A DNA stretch of 64,000 nucleotides from Flammeovirgaceae bacterium (GCA_027487845.1 JAIYCV010000037.1:1-64000); one strand, 5' to 3'; shown: positions 42,199 to 52,282, counted from the first letter of the stretch. Numbers and translations are program-made. The notes: generated by a model from the sequence alone, not told the origin.

Positions 42199-44535
42199 AT
42201 GAGGAAACTGACTGTTTTATTTATCTTTTTAACAAAATTTAATCTTTTCGCGCAATCACAGAGTCCCATTTCAGGAATCGTTATAGACAAGAGCGGTAAA
42301 GGTATAGAGAACGTGTCTATTCGAGTGTTAAATTCTACCAAGGGGTCCTTCTCAGATGCCGAAGGAAAGTTCACTATAAATGAGGTTTCTTCTGGTGCGT
42401 TGGAACTCTCGAAAGTTGGATATACAACAGCGATTGTTTCAGCGAGCGGCAACGCGGTGTCTATTACTCTTTCTGAATCTTATACGCAATTAGAAGCCGT
42501 TGTAGTTACTGCGCAAAAACTTGAGGAAGATGCACAACTTATTCCAGCCAGCATCAGCGCAATTTCTTCCAAGCAAATAGAGAATTACAGAATTTGGAAT
42601 ACCCGAGATATAACCGCCATCGTTCCGAATCTTTACTCTGCAAATCCGGGCGATAATAGGAATGTGACTTCTATCAGAGGCATTAGTTCCTCCTCCTATG
42701 ATCCCGCGGTGGCAACTTACGTGGATGGTGTAAATCAATTTAGCCTCGATACTTATATAGCGCAACTGTTTGATGTGGAACGGATCGAAGTTCTGAGAGG
42801 ATCGCAAGGAACGCTTTATGGAAGAAATGCGATGGGCGGAGTGATTAATATTATTACTAAGCAACCAACTAACAAAACAACTGGTTTTATAGAATTGAAT
42901 TTGGGCGACTATGGGCAACAGCGATACAGCGCGGGTATCAGAACCCCTATTGTCTCAAACAAGTTGTTCTTTGGTGCATCGTTCATCTACGACAAGGCAA
43001 ATGGCTTTTATAAAAATGACTTAACAAACAGCAATTTTGACAGCAAGAGTAGTTTTACGGGAAACTACTTTTTGAAATTTCTTGCAACCAGCGCGTTATC
43101 GTTTACCCTTAACATAAAACATAACAACAATCGAAACAACGGGGCTTTTCCTTTGGCAGGAAGCTTGGACGATGCGCTCTCACAGCCTTTTAGGGTAAAT
43201 CAAAATGCTACTACAAAATTAGTTGACAATGTTTTTAATGGCTCGCTCACCGCAGCATTTAATTCCAGCGTAGTAAACTTTACTTCACAAACCTCCTATC
43301 AATCGAATTATCGCTACTACGACACTCCGATTGATGGCGATTTCTCACCATTAGATATCATTACAATCGCAAATAACTATGGTAAAGACTGGAATAATGT
43401 AAAGGTCTTAACCCAAGAATTTAAGTTAACATCCGTTGAATCATCCCGATTAAAATGGACGGCCGGAGCCTATGGCTATTATCAAGATAGTCCAAATAAG
43501 CAAGCACTACATTATGGTGAATTTGCAGGCTTCATAGGAGTACCCAACGAATTCCTTTTCTCCAATAATATAAGTACTACAAAAGCCAAAAATTACGGCA
43601 CCGCTTTTTTCGGTCAAACCTCTTATGCATTGACAGAGCGGTGGGAATTGACGGGCGGTCTTCGTTATGATTACGAAAACAAACAACTCAGCGTATTAGG
43701 AGAATTTCAACCCGATGGCAGTCCGAACGCTTTCACTACGCGTTCCGACACTTCAGCAACTGTGTCTTACAGCGCATTTTCGCCAAAGCTAACAATCGCT
43801 TATCAATTGACTGAAAAAAATAAAGTTTTTACAACTTACTCCCGAGGGTTCAGAACAGGTGGCTTGACCCAGCTCAGTTCAGATCCTTCTCAGCCTCCGC
43901 TCTTCTCATACAAACCTGAATATAGCAATACGTTAGAAATATCTTCAAAAAATACATTTTATAATAACCAACTAAGGGCGAATCTCACCATATTTCATAC
44001 CGAAGTTACGGATGCACAGATACCTACCCTTGTGTTGCCCCAGGCTATCACCATTACTAAAAACGCAGGTAATTTAGTTAGCAATGGTATTGAACTTGAA
44101 ACAAGTGCAACTCCGATAGAAGGACTACAATTTGATTTCAATACTGGTTTTGTTGATGCTTATTACAAAACGCTAACACTTTCGTCTAACGGGGAAGCTA
44201 AAAATTATAACGGCAATAAGGCGCTTTTTACACCAAGTTTCACCATGCTGTTTGCCAGCCAATATCAAGTTAAAGTGGCCGATAAATTGAAGGTACTTGT
44301 TCGGGGTGAATGGTCTAGTTTAGGAGATCAATATTTCGATTTGGCCAATACACTTCGCCAGCCTGGATATAACCTTGTTAACATCCGTTCTGGTATTGTT
44401 TATGAAACCCTCGAAATTATGTTCTGGATGCGCAATGTGACAAACAAAAATTATGTTGCCTATGCTTATGATTTTGGCGCGGCACACCTCGGCAACCCTA
44501 AAAATTATGGCGTTACAATTAGAAAATCATTTTAA
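42199..44535 (+). CDS. TonB-dependent receptor
   Basis: 778 aa. Signal peptide; CarboxypepD_reg-like domain (about 20-90, with PISGIVIDKSGKGIENVSIR); plug (about 115-220: IPASISAISSKQIENY, VTSIRGISSSS, YVDGV, VERIEVLRGSQGTLYGRNAM, GVINIITKQP); and a barrel ending GVTIRKSF with the C-terminal Phe normal for outer-membrane insertion. The plug resembles siderophore or secondary-metabolite receptors (IroN/FyuA-like) rather than SusC. A receiver gene follows after 11 bases. Confidence 0.92.
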   Translation: MRKLTVLFIFLTKFNLFAQSQSPISGIVIDKSGKGIENVSIRVLNSTKGSFSDAEGKFTINEVSSGALELSKVGYTTAIVSASGNAVSITLSESYTQLEAVVVTAQKLEEDAQLIPASISAISSKQIENYRIWNTRDITAIVPNLYSANPGDNRNVTSIRGISSSSYDPAVATYVDGVNQFSLDTYIAQLFDVERIEVLRGSQGTLYGRNAMGGVINIITKQPTNKTTGFIELNLGDYGQQRYSAGIRTPIVSNKLFFGASFIYDKANGFYKNDLTNSNFDSKSSFTGNYFLKFLATSALSFTLNIKHNNNRNNGAFPLAGSLDDALSQPFRVNQNATTKLVDNVFNGSLTAAFNSSVVNFTSQTSYQSNYRYYDTPIDGDFSPLDIITIANNYGKDWNNVKVLTQEFKLTSVESSRLKWTAGAYGYYQDSPNKQALHYGEFAGFIGVPNEFLFSNNISTTKAKNYGTAFFGQTSYALTERWELTGGLRYDYENKQLSVLGEFQPDGSPNAFTTRSDTSATVSYSAFSPKLTIAYQLTEKNKVFTTYSRGFRTGGLTQLSSDPSQPPLFSYKPEYSNTLEISSKNTFYNNQLRANLTIFHTEVTDAQIPTLVLPQAITITKNAGNLVSNGIELETSATPIEGLQFDFNTGFVDAYYKTLTLSSNGEAKNYNGNKALFTPSFTMLFASQYQVKVADKLKVLVRGEWSSLGDQYFDLANTLRQPGYNLVNIRSGIVYETLEIMFWMRNVTNKNYVAYAYDFGAAHLGNPKNYGVTIRKSF

Positions 44536-44546
44536 TTTTTTTACCG

Positions 44547-44924
44547 ATGAATATTCTTATCTGCGAAGATGACCCTTCTTTTGCCTTGAACTTGTCTCTT
44601 ACTCTAAGGCAACACAACTTAGGCGATGTAACGATCGCTAATAATGGAAAAGACGCAATTGAAATGATCCGCTCTGAAAAATTTGACCTTATCATTTCAG
44701 ACTTGCACATGCCAGAAGCCCCTGGCGAAAAAGTGATAGAGTTTATTAGAGGAATGAAAAACGCTGTTCCTATTGTTGTGATTACGTCAGACACCGAGGA
44801 AATTGTTGTTCAGCGTTTGCGAGAAATAGGCGCAAACGAAGTAATCGATAAGAAAGTACCGACAGAACAAATTATTAAAATAGTAGAAAAGTTGACGACT
44901 AAGAGAAGATTCTTTTCCTTTTAA
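44547..44924 (+). CDS. Stand-alone response-regulator receiver
   Basis: 125 aa, a single CheY-like domain. The acidic pair is in CEDDPS, the phospho-acceptor Asp52 in ISDLHMP, the Thr in VVITSDTE and the Lys in VIDKKVP. There is no output domain; the tail is TTKRRFFSF. Its kinase is not adjacent. The 11-base spacing to the TonB receptor suggests co-transcription, an unusual pairing. Confidence 0.9.
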   Translation: MNILICEDDPSFALNLSLTLRQHNLGDVTIANNGKDAIEMIRSEKFDLIISDLHMPEAPGEKVIEFIRGMKNAVPIVVITSDTEEIVVQRLREIGANEVIDKKVPTEQIIKIVEKLTTKRRFFSF

Positions 44925-44938
44925 CAGACCTACGAAGA

Positions 44939-45320
44939 CTAGTCATTGCCATTCCGCAAGTCGATGTTGTAGAATACAAAAAGGCGTATAGGCATCAGTT
45001 TTTACGTGCTTGTTTCCTTCTGGCAATTGCTGAAAGACATTCATGTATCCCAGATGTGCATTTAGGTGAGCAGAGAATTGATATGCCAACCCAATGAAAA
45101 GTCTGTTTTGGTCAAAATAGTTATTGACAATTTCCTTTCCTGCATTGATATGAACCTCATTATTGAAAAAAAGAAAAGCCGTTTTCGGGAGCACAACTTT
45201 TCCCTTAAATGGAAGAGTGAAGGCAAAATTGTATCCGAAACGCCAATTAAAAAGCGTATTCGTCCGAAAGCACGCCAGCAAAAAATTTTCTTCGGTTGCG
45301 CTCTTCTATTCTAAGCCACT
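44939..45320 (-). pseudogene. DUF2490 outer-membrane protein remnant
   Basis: Three minus-strand frames together encode the end of a DUF2490 barrel. They read TLMQWLRIEERNRRKFFAGV with LSDEYAF and a stop, then after a shift near 45245 FGYNFAFTLPFKGK...FFNNEVHINAGKEIV and QNRLFIGLAYQFSAHLNAHL. After a second shift near 45000 comes PIRLFVFYNIDLRNGND ending at 44939. The N-terminal half is missing and there is an eight-T tract at about 45342-45349. A decayed gene. Confidence 0.75.
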
Positions 45321-45402
45321 GCATCAGCGTAAAAATCCCTTTTTTTTGAATTCTAAGCTCTCAAAATAAAAACATACGAACCTTGGTTTAATTATTGTCA
45401 TG

Positions 45403-45410
45403 TACCTTTG
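45403..45410 (+). promoter_or_regulatory. -7 element before the AsmA-like gene
   Basis: TACCTTTG fits TAnnTTTG; TTG at 45383-45385 is 17 bases upstream, a little close. It overlaps the first in-frame TTG (45408), which argues for a later start. Confidence 0.5.
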
Positions 45411-45428
45411 CAGAACAATTTTTTAAAC

Positions 45429-47900
45429 TTGCGCTGGCTCAAAAAAATAATCCTATACTCACTAATCGCGGGAATTGCATTGATTGCGGGAATTAGCGTT
45501 TCCGTTTATTTTTTTAAGGATAAGATAATCCAACACTTTATCGCAGAAGTAAATAAGAGTCTGAACACGCCTGTAAAAGTTGGCAAAATAGAAATTGCAG
45601 CATGGGAAGATTTTCCTGACTTCGCTATCAACATCTTTGATATTTATGTAGAAGATGGAAGCCCAAATGACAATGCCCTCTTTATTGCAAAAAAAGTCTC
45701 TTTCATAATCAACCCAATAGAAGCTTGGAAAGGTAACTTCGAGATACGAGCGCTTCGCGTGGAGAAGAGTAAACTGAATGCCGTTATTGATACTCAAGGA
45801 GGCAACAACTTCACCATTTTCAAATCGCAAAACGCTGCCACACCATCTATTGAATTTGAGTTGAAAAATGTAAATCTCATTCAGACAGAAATTCAATACG
45901 ATAACCTTCAAATCAACCAACATTACAGTCTTGTAAGCAAAAAGCTGGTAACGTCAATAGCTATTTCAAACAACGTGTACTCTGTCATTAGTAACGGTGA
46001 CATACATTTCAATCAACTAAAAATTAATAATATTAATTTTTTTGAAGATAAAGACCTGACCATAGCGAGTTCCTTAGCTATTGATAACACGAAGAAAATA
46101 ATTGCAATAAAATCAGCTGAAATCTTCATCGGCAAATCCGCGTTCGAGCTGTCTGGCAGTTATCTATTTAAGGATAAAGACCTTATTGACATAAATGCGA
46201 GTGGCAAAAATACCAGCATTCAAACGCTTTTGTCTTTTATACCAGAGTCTCTGTCAAAAAAACTGGCCAGTTACCAAAGTATGGGAGATATTTATTTTAA
46301 AACAACGTTGAAAGGCGAGATAAGCAAAACAAAAGTTCCATCGATAACGATCGATTTTGGATGTAAAGACGCACGCTTTTTTCATCCCACCTTTAAATCA
46401 AAAATCGAACACGCCTCTGTCCAAGCCTCATTTAAAAGCCCTTCAATGAAAGACTTTTCCGAAGCGGAAGCTTCTTTCAAGAAATTAACTGGTAATCTAA
46501 ACGGTAACTATTTTGAAGCAGAACTGACGGTTAAAAATTTCAATGATCCCACCGTTCTAGGCAATTTTCAAGGTGAAGTGGATGCCGCATCCTTAGAAAA
46601 TTTTTATCCAATTAAAAATGTCGAGAAACTAAGTGGTTTAATTAAAGCTAACATTTCGATTGAGGGGAAGCTCTCGTTACTAAAATCCAAAAATACAGCT
46701 CAACAGGTGAAAACAAGCGGAACATTAGAGTTGAATAACATACGCCTCACAGAAAGCGAGCAAAACATCACTATAAAAGACTTAAATGGATCTCTTCAGT
46801 TTAACAATAACGATTTGGCATTGAGTAATGTAAGTGGCAAAGTAGAGCAAAGTGATTTTGTATTAAATGGTTTCTTAAAAAACGTAATTACTTTTTTGCT
46901 ATTCGAAAATCAACCCATTGGCATTGAGGCCGACTTACAATCTACTTTTCTGGATATGGATTATCTTTTTAAAATAGGATTGGGGGAAGTGGGCTCGAAA
47001 GACTTCGGGTTTTCTATCTCTCCTCTTCTGCACTTAAATTTCAATTGCGATATTAAATCTTTGAACTATAAAAAATTCAAAGCAAGAAAAATTAAAGGAA
47101 ATCTTTTGATCAGAAATCAAACTGCCATTTCGCGCAACACGCATCTTCGAGCGCTAGGTGGCGATATTACTATAAATGGCATAGCAGATGCGAGGAACAA
47201 AAAAGCGATAGAAATTTCAGCAGCATTTAATGCAAAAGGAATTCAACTAGACAGTGCGTTTTACGTATTTGACAATTTTTATCAGTCTTTTATCGAAGGT
47301 AAGCATTTAAAAGGCGAAGCTTCGGCAGATGTAACGCTAGAGGCAACTGTAAATGAAAAACTAGAACTTAAGCCCGAAACGCTAGTAGCAGATATAAACG
47401 CCACCCTAAAAAAGGGGGAGTTAAACAATTTTGAACCTTTGCAGAAACTAAACAAATTCTTAGATGATGAGGGATTGAGTAAACTCCGTTTTGGCGATTT
47501 AAAAAACGACCTTCACGTTGAAAACAAAACCATTTACATTCCACAAATGGAGATCAAATCGAATCTTAGCACATTCCAGTTGAGTGGTACACATACCTTT
47601 GATCAGCATATCGATTACCACATTGTAGCACCCTTGCGTAACAAGAAAAAGATCGACAAAGATGAAGCATTTGGAGCCATTGAAGAAGATGGTTCTGGCA
47701 AAACTAAACTCTTCGTTAAAATAACAGGAACAACCGATAAATATGAGGTAAGCTTGGATAAAAAGGAGTTAAAAAAGAAAATTATCAGCGACCTTAAAAA
47801 GGAAGTGAAAGAATTAAAGGATGCTTTCAAAAGCAAAGGTCAGCAGAAGAAAAAGGAGATCGAGTTACAGAAAGATGATTATTTTGATTGGGAGCTTTAA
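45429..47900 (+). CDS. AsmA-like protein
   Basis: 823 aa from TTG 45429 (no ATG is available; an in-frame TTG at 45408 overlaps the promoter). An N-terminal transmembrane helix (about residues 6-26) and IEIAAWEDFPDFAINIFDIY follow the AsmA pattern, then long beta-rich repeats typical of RBG/AsmA proteins, and a Lys-rich C-terminus (LKDAFKSKGQQKKK). The family spans the periplasm and is thought to carry or regulate lipids to the outer membrane. Confidence 0.8.
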   Translation: MRWLKKIILYSLIAGIALIAGISVSVYFFKDKIIQHFIAEVNKSLNTPVKVGKIEIAAWEDFPDFAINIFDIYVEDGSPNDNALFIAKKVSFIINPIEAWKGNFEIRALRVEKSKLNAVIDTQGGNNFTIFKSQNAATPSIEFELKNVNLIQTEIQYDNLQINQHYSLVSKKLVTSIAISNNVYSVISNGDIHFNQLKINNINFFEDKDLTIASSLAIDNTKKIIAIKSAEIFIGKSAFELSGSYLFKDKDLIDINASGKNTSIQTLLSFIPESLSKKLASYQSMGDIYFKTTLKGEISKTKVPSITIDFGCKDARFFHPTFKSKIEHASVQASFKSPSMKDFSEAEASFKKLTGNLNGNYFEAELTVKNFNDPTVLGNFQGEVDAASLENFYPIKNVEKLSGLIKANISIEGKLSLLKSKNTAQQVKTSGTLELNNIRLTESEQNITIKDLNGSLQFNNNDLALSNVSGKVEQSDFVLNGFLKNVITFLLFENQPIGIEADLQSTFLDMDYLFKIGLGEVGSKDFGFSISPLLHLNFNCDIKSLNYKKFKARKIKGNLLIRNQTAISRNTHLRALGGDITINGIADARNKKAIEISAAFNAKGIQLDSAFYVFDNFYQSFIEGKHLKGEASADVTLEATVNEKLELKPETLVADINATLKKGELNNFEPLQKLNKFLDDEGLSKLRFGDLKNDLHVENKTIYIPQMEIKSNLSTFQLSGTHTFDQHIDYHIVAPLRNKKKIDKDEAFGAIEEDGSGKTKLFVKITGTTDKYEVSLDKKELKKKIISDLKKEVKELKDAFKSKGQQKKKEIELQKDDYFDWEL

Positions 47901-47956
47901 TTAAAAATTCAATGTTCAAAATTGAAAACAAACAATTTATCATTGAATGTTGAATC

Positions 47957-48769
47957 TTACATACGTTTGGCCTTCTCCCAATATTCATCCATTTCAGTTA
48001 ATGTCATCTCGCCCATTTTCTTGCCATCTTTCGCTGATTCTGTTTCCAAATATTGAAATCTTTTTATGAATTTTTTATTGGTTCTCTCCAATGCTTCCTC
48101 CGGGTCGATGTCTATAAAGCGAGCATAATTCACCAAAGAGAACAGCAAATCGCCAAACTCTGCCATTGCTTTCTGCTTGTCGATAGGTTCATCTGTCTCT
48201 ACGTTAAACTCATTTTTAAATTCGCGCATCTCCTCTTCCACTTTCTCCCAAACCTGTTCCTTCTTTTCCCAATCAAAACCAACACCTCGTGCTTTGTCTT
48301 GAATGCGCATGGCCTTCACCAAAGGTGGCAGTGATTTGGGCACTCCTTCCAACACCGACTTATTGCCCGATTTTAATTTTATCTTTTCCCAGTTGCTTTT
48401 AACAGTTGCTTCATCGTTGGCGGTCACATCGCCATAAACATGTGGATGTCGCTCAATCAATTTGTCGCAAATGGCATTCAACACATCCTTAATATCAAAT
48501 ACATTCGCTTCAGAAGCGATGCGCGCGTAGAAAACATTGTGCAGCATTAAATCGCCCAGCTCTTTTTTAACTTCAGTAAGGTCGCGTTCCAAAATAGCAT
48601 CCGATAGCTCATAGGTTTCTTCGATGGTAAGGTGGCGCAAGGTTTCCAGTGTTTGCTTTTTGTCCCACGGGCAGTTTTCACGCAATTCGTCCATAATGGT
48701 GAGCAAACGATTAAAGGCCTCAAGTTTGGCTTGCCTTGTGTGGTCTGGTTTAGAAAGTGGTTGTTTCAT
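47957..48769 (-). CDS. mazG: Nucleoside triphosphate pyrophosphohydrolase MazG
   Basis: 270 aa with two MazG folds. The first keeps the metal motif (PWDKKQTLETLRHLTIEE and TYEL, ELGDLMLHNVFYARIA); the second is around residues 170-255 with EFGDLLFSLVNYARF. It hydrolyses NTPs to NMP and pyrophosphate, cleaning the nucleotide pool. The length is usual. A near-consensus TACCTTTA lies just before the ATG. Divergent from glmM with about 110 bases between starts. Confidence 0.92.
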   Translation of the reverse strand: MKQPLSKPDHTRQAKLEAFNRLLTIMDELRENCPWDKKQTLETLRHLTIEETYELSDAILERDLTEVKKELGDLMLHNVFYARIASEANVFDIKDVLNAICDKLIERHPHVYGDVTANDEATVKSNWEKIKLKSGNKSVLEGVPKSLPPLVKAMRIQDKARGVGFDWEKKEQVWEKVEEEMREFKNEFNVETDEPIDKQKAMAEFGDLLFSLVNYARFIDIDPEEALERTNKKFIKRFQYLETESAKDGKKMGEMTLTEMDEYWEKAKRM

Positions 48770-48827
48770 ACGGTAAAGGTACGTTTGTTGCTAGTCTCAG
48801 CACTGAAACGGCAAATAAATTTCAATT

Positions 48828-48858
48828 TAGGACACCTCAAAATCGTTCCGTAAATTTG
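48828..48858 (+). promoter_or_regulatory. glmM promoter
   Basis: TAAATTTG (48851-48858) fits the -7 element; a TTTAG (48826-48830) lies 20 bases upstream. This supports the GTG at 48883 as start. Confidence 0.45.
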
Positions 48859-48882
48859 TGCAGTTTAACCAAATCGTTAGCT

Positions 48883-50280
48883 GTGACTTTAATTAAATCT
48901 ATTTCCGGCATCCGCGGTACTATTGGAGGCGCACCAGGACAAGGCCTAACACCTGTTGATATTGTAAAATTCGCTTCCGCCTTCGGCACTTGGGTAAAAT
49001 CGCGCAAAGGCAAAAGAATAGTGATTGGCCGTGACGCTCGTGTTTCGGGCGAAATGGTAAGTAATTTGGTGGCTTCAACATTGCAGGGCCTTGGCCTTGA
49101 CGTCATCGATTTAGGACTCTCCACAACACCCACGGTTGAAATTGCTGTGCCGCTGGAAAAGGCAGGAGGCGGAATAATATTAACCGCCAGCCACAACCCA
49201 GCTCAGTGGAATGCGCTGAAGTTGGTAAACGAGAAAGGTGAATTTATTTCGGCTGCTGACGGAGAGTTGGTGCTTCAACTCGCAATTGAAGAACGATTTG
49301 ATTTTGCGCCTGTTGAAAGACTTGGCACCTACTCTAAAAACGACAAGTACATTCGCAAGCATATTGAATTGATAAAAAAGCATGCGTTAGTTGATGTAAA
49401 GGCCATTCGCAAAGCAAAGTTTAAAATTGTAGTAGATGCCGTTAACTCATCGGGTGGAATTTCTGTTCCACAATTGTTGGAAGAACTTGGCGTGAAGAAG
49501 ATAAAGAAATTGTATTGTGAACCAAATGGTAATTTCCCACACAACCCTGAACCACTTCCAGAAAATATTAAAGAGATATCGAAAGTCGTGAAGAATGGGA
49601 AATATGATCTTGGTATTGTGGTAGATCCTGACGTAGACAGGCTTGCCCTTGTGCAAGAGGACGGCAAACCTTTCGGGGAGGAATACACGCTGGTGGCTGT
49701 GGCCGATTATGTGTTGAGTAATAAAAAAGGAAATACTGTTTCAAATCTTTCTTCTACACGTGCGTTGCGTGATGTCACTGAAAAGGCGAAAGGCAAGTAC
49801 ACGGCAGCAGCCGTTGGAGAAGTGAATGTGGTTACAGAAATGAAACGCACCAAGGCAATAATTGGAGGGGAAGGCAACGGTGGTGTTATTTTTCCTGACT
49901 TACATTATGGCCGAGATGCGCTGATGGGTATTGCGCTGTTTTTATCGCACCTTGCCCAAACAAAATTAAAAGTATCGGAACTACGAAAAACCTATCCTGC
50001 CTATTTTATTTCGAAAAATAAAATTGAACTAACGCCTCAAATAGAGGTAGATTCTATTCTTATTAAAGTAAAAGAAAAGTACAAGGATGAGAAAGTAAAC
50101 ACAATCGATGGTGTAAAGATCGACTTTGAAAAAGAGAAAGAATGGGTGCATCTGCGCAAGTCAAACACAGAACCAATTATCCGCATTTATGCAGAGTCTC
50201 AAAACGAAAAGAAGGCAGATGAACTAGCCAAGCGAATTATCCGCGACATCCAACAACTTATTACCCCAACCCTTCCCTAA
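48883..50280 (+). CDS. glmM: Phosphoglucosamine mutase-type phosphohexomutase
   Basis: 465 aa from GTG 48883, which gives the family start (LIKSISGIRGTIGG); the open frame extends 42 codons upstream without similarity. The active serine is Ser103 in TASHNPAQWNA, the metal loop is DPDVDRLAL, the sugar motif GEGNGG and the phosphate loop RKSNTEPIIRIY. It converts glucosamine-6-P to glucosamine-1-P for cell-wall precursors; mannose/glucose mutase activity is possible. Followed by a cysteine desulfurase gene seven bases later. Confidence 0.9.
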   Translation: MTLIKSISGIRGTIGGAPGQGLTPVDIVKFASAFGTWVKSRKGKRIVIGRDARVSGEMVSNLVASTLQGLGLDVIDLGLSTTPTVEIAVPLEKAGGGIILTASHNPAQWNALKLVNEKGEFISAADGELVLQLAIEERFDFAPVERLGTYSKNDKYIRKHIELIKKHALVDVKAIRKAKFKIVVDAVNSSGGISVPQLLEELGVKKIKKLYCEPNGNFPHNPEPLPENIKEISKVVKNGKYDLGIVVDPDVDRLALVQEDGKPFGEEYTLVAVADYVLSNKKGNTVSNLSSTRALRDVTEKAKGKYTAAAVGEVNVVTEMKRTKAIIGGEGNGGVIFPDLHYGRDALMGIALFLSHLAQTKLKVSELRKTYPAYFISKNKIELTPQIEVDSILIKVKEKYKDEKVNTIDGVKIDFEKEKEWVHLRKSNTEPIIRIYAESQNEKKADELAKRIIRDIQQLITPTLP

Positions 50281-50287
50281 TACGATT

Positions 50288-51433
50288 ATGTCTAAACGAG
50301 TTTATTTAGATAACGCTGCCACAACTCCTCTTGATCCCGAAGTTTTTGAGGCAATGAAGCCTTTCATGTTGGATGATTTCGGCAATCCATCTTCTACACA
50401 CGCTCATGGTCGCAAGGTTCGGGCTGCCATTGAATCGGCAAGAAAGAAAATCGCTGAACTTTTGAACTGCACCCCGGGAGAAATCATTTTTACATCTGGA
50501 GGAACAGAAGCTGATAACACGCTTATTACAAGTGGCATTCAAAGCTATAACATTAAACACGCTATTTCAACGCCAATAGAACATCATGCTGTTACTCATA
50601 CATTAGAGACATTAGCAAAGCAAGGTACTGTTGAATGGCATCCTGTTTCGCTTGACGCGAAAGGCCACGTTGATCTTCAGCACCTCGAAGAACTTCTTCA
50701 AAAATATCCTAATGCACTGGTTTCACTTATGCATGCCAATAATGAAATAGGCAACTTGCTTGATATTGAAAAAGTCGGTTGGTTAACAGAAAAATACAAT
50801 GCTTTCTTCCATTCCGATACGGTGCAAACCATGGGCCATTATAAGCACGACATGAAAGTACTTCACGTATGCGGAATGGCGGCCGCGGCACACAAATTTC
50901 ACGGGCCAAAGGGCGTTGGATTTATGTACATCCGCAAAGGAAGAAAAATTGCGCAGATGATTCACGGAGGCGCGCAAGAACGCAACATGCGCGGAGGCAC
51001 TGAAAATGTGTATGGCATTATTGGAATGGCAAAGGCACTTGAAATTGCCTATCGCGATATGGCAGAACATGAGCGCGAAATAAAGAAATTAAAAGCGTAC
51101 ATGATTGAACGGTTAATCGAAACCATTCCAGGTGTTAGTTTTAATGGCGATTCGTTAAATTTAGAGAAGAGCCTTTACACGGTTCTCAACGTGTCGTTAC
51201 CCGAATCCGATCAAAATAGCATGTTGCTCTTCAACTTAGATATGAAAGGTATTTCTGCTTCCGGTGGCAGTGCGTGCTCAAGTGGAGCAAGTACAGGTTC
51301 GCATGTGTTGGGTGCTTTGTATCCTACTTCTCAACGAGGTGCTATTCGGTTTTCGTTTAGTAAATACAATACCATTGAAGAAATCGATTTTGTTGTGGAG
51401 AAGTTGGCGAGTATTTGTGCGTTAAGTGTTTAA
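50288..51433 (+). CDS. Cysteine desulfurase (IscS/NifS type)
   Basis: 381 aa. The PLP Schiff-base Lys is in AHKFHGPKGVGF (about residue 203), the sulfur-carrying Cys in GGSACSSGAST, and the substrate Asn/His contacts in TGGTEADN and PIEHHAV. It supplies persulfide sulfur for Fe-S clusters and thiolation. No iscU or suf genes are in the window. The start ATG is seven bases after glmM. Confidence 0.93.
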   Translation: MSKRVYLDNAATTPLDPEVFEAMKPFMLDDFGNPSSTHAHGRKVRAAIESARKKIAELLNCTPGEIIFTSGGTEADNTLITSGIQSYNIKHAISTPIEHHAVTHTLETLAKQGTVEWHPVSLDAKGHVDLQHLEELLQKYPNALVSLMHANNEIGNLLDIEKVGWLTEKYNAFFHSDTVQTMGHYKHDMKVLHVCGMAAAAHKFHGPKGVGFMYIRKGRKIAQMIHGGAQERNMRGGTENVYGIIGMAKALEIAYRDMAEHEREIKKLKAYMIERLIETIPGVSFNGDSLNLEKSLYTVLNVSLPESDQNSMLLFNLDMKGISASGGSACSSGASTGSHVLGALYPTSQRGAIRFSFSKYNTIEEIDFVVEKLASICALSV

Positions 51434-51441
51434 TTCTCAAA

Positions 51442-52230
51442 TTGAAATCTAATCCCTCTATCTCATTTATAGGTGCAGGCCATTTAGCATGGCATCTCGC
51501 ACCAGCCTTGGATAACGTAGGGTTTGTTGTAACCGAAGTGTATAGCAGAAATAGAGCTCACGCATTGGCTTTAACTGAAAGACTGTATCAAGCGGAGCTT
51601 AAAGCCACACTTGACTTTTCTACAAGCAAATCTACTGTGTTTATTATTGCAGCTTCTGATGATGCAATAGAAGAGATAGCCCAAGAAATTATTTTGCCCG
51701 ATGAAGCCATCCTTGTTCACACCAGCGGAAGTCAACCTCTTTCCATTTTGCAGTTCGCTGCCACACCAAATATAGGAGTGTTTTATCCACTCCAAACGTT
51801 TACAAAAGCAAAGAAAGTTGATTTCGGTACGATTCCCATTTTCATAGAAAGTAACGCAACCGAGGCGCAACAACTACTAACCTCTATCGCAAAAACCATC
51901 AGTAAAAAAGTTGAGCGCATCGGTTCTAACGAACGTAAAGCACTTCACGTAGCGGCCGTATTTGCATCTAATTTTACCAATCACATGCTTTCGTTATCAC
52001 AACACATTCTTCAACAAAATAGCATGAGTTTTGATTTGCTGAAGCCATTAATTGTTGAAACCATCAACAAGGCCATAGAAATCGGTCCTCATAATTCACA
52101 AACTGGCCCCGCCAAAAGAGGTGATAATAATATCATTTCAAACCATATTGAATTCTTGAATGAAGATGAAAAATTGGCGGAGCTATATCAATTGATCAGC
52201 GCCAGTATTGCAGCGACTCACACTTCATAA
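51442..52230 (+). CDS. DUF2520/Rossmann-fold NAD(P)-binding protein
   Basis: 262 aa from TTG 51442, eight bases after the desulfurase stop. An upstream GTG at 51415 would overlap the desulfurase. The start LKSNPSISFIGAGHLAWHLA shows the dinucleotide-binding GxGxxA. YSRNRAHA, AASDDAIEEIA, VHTSGSQPL and GVFYPLQTFTK are DUF2520 landmarks, and the C-terminal helical part has TGPAKRGD. This is the pyrroline-5-carboxylate reductase-like superfamily; substrate unknown. Confidence 0.88.
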   Translation: MKSNPSISFIGAGHLAWHLAPALDNVGFVVTEVYSRNRAHALALTERLYQAELKATLDFSTSKSTVFIIAASDDAIEEIAQEIILPDEAILVHTSGSQPLSILQFAATPNIGVFYPLQTFTKAKKVDFGTIPIFIESNATEAQQLLTSIAKTISKKVERIGSNERKALHVAAVFASNFTNHMLSLSQHILQQNSMSFDLLKPLIVETINKAIEIGPHNSQTGPAKRGDNNIISNHIEFLNEDEKLAELYQLISASIAATHTS

Positions 52231-52282
52231 GCGCATTTCAGACATAAAACTTTTTTGTACCTTCACTTAAATCAAAATTCAT

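Noticed and set aside
44943..45281. A 112-aa open frame on the minus strand as an intact gene
   Set aside because: Family blocks continue in other frames at both ends, so it is part of a DUF2490 pseudogene.
47901..47956. ATTCAATG/CATTGAAT arms between the AsmA-like and mazG genes as a terminator
   Set aside because: Short AT-only arms with a 26-base loop and no U-tract; low-complexity sequence of this kind also occurs at 30601-30641.
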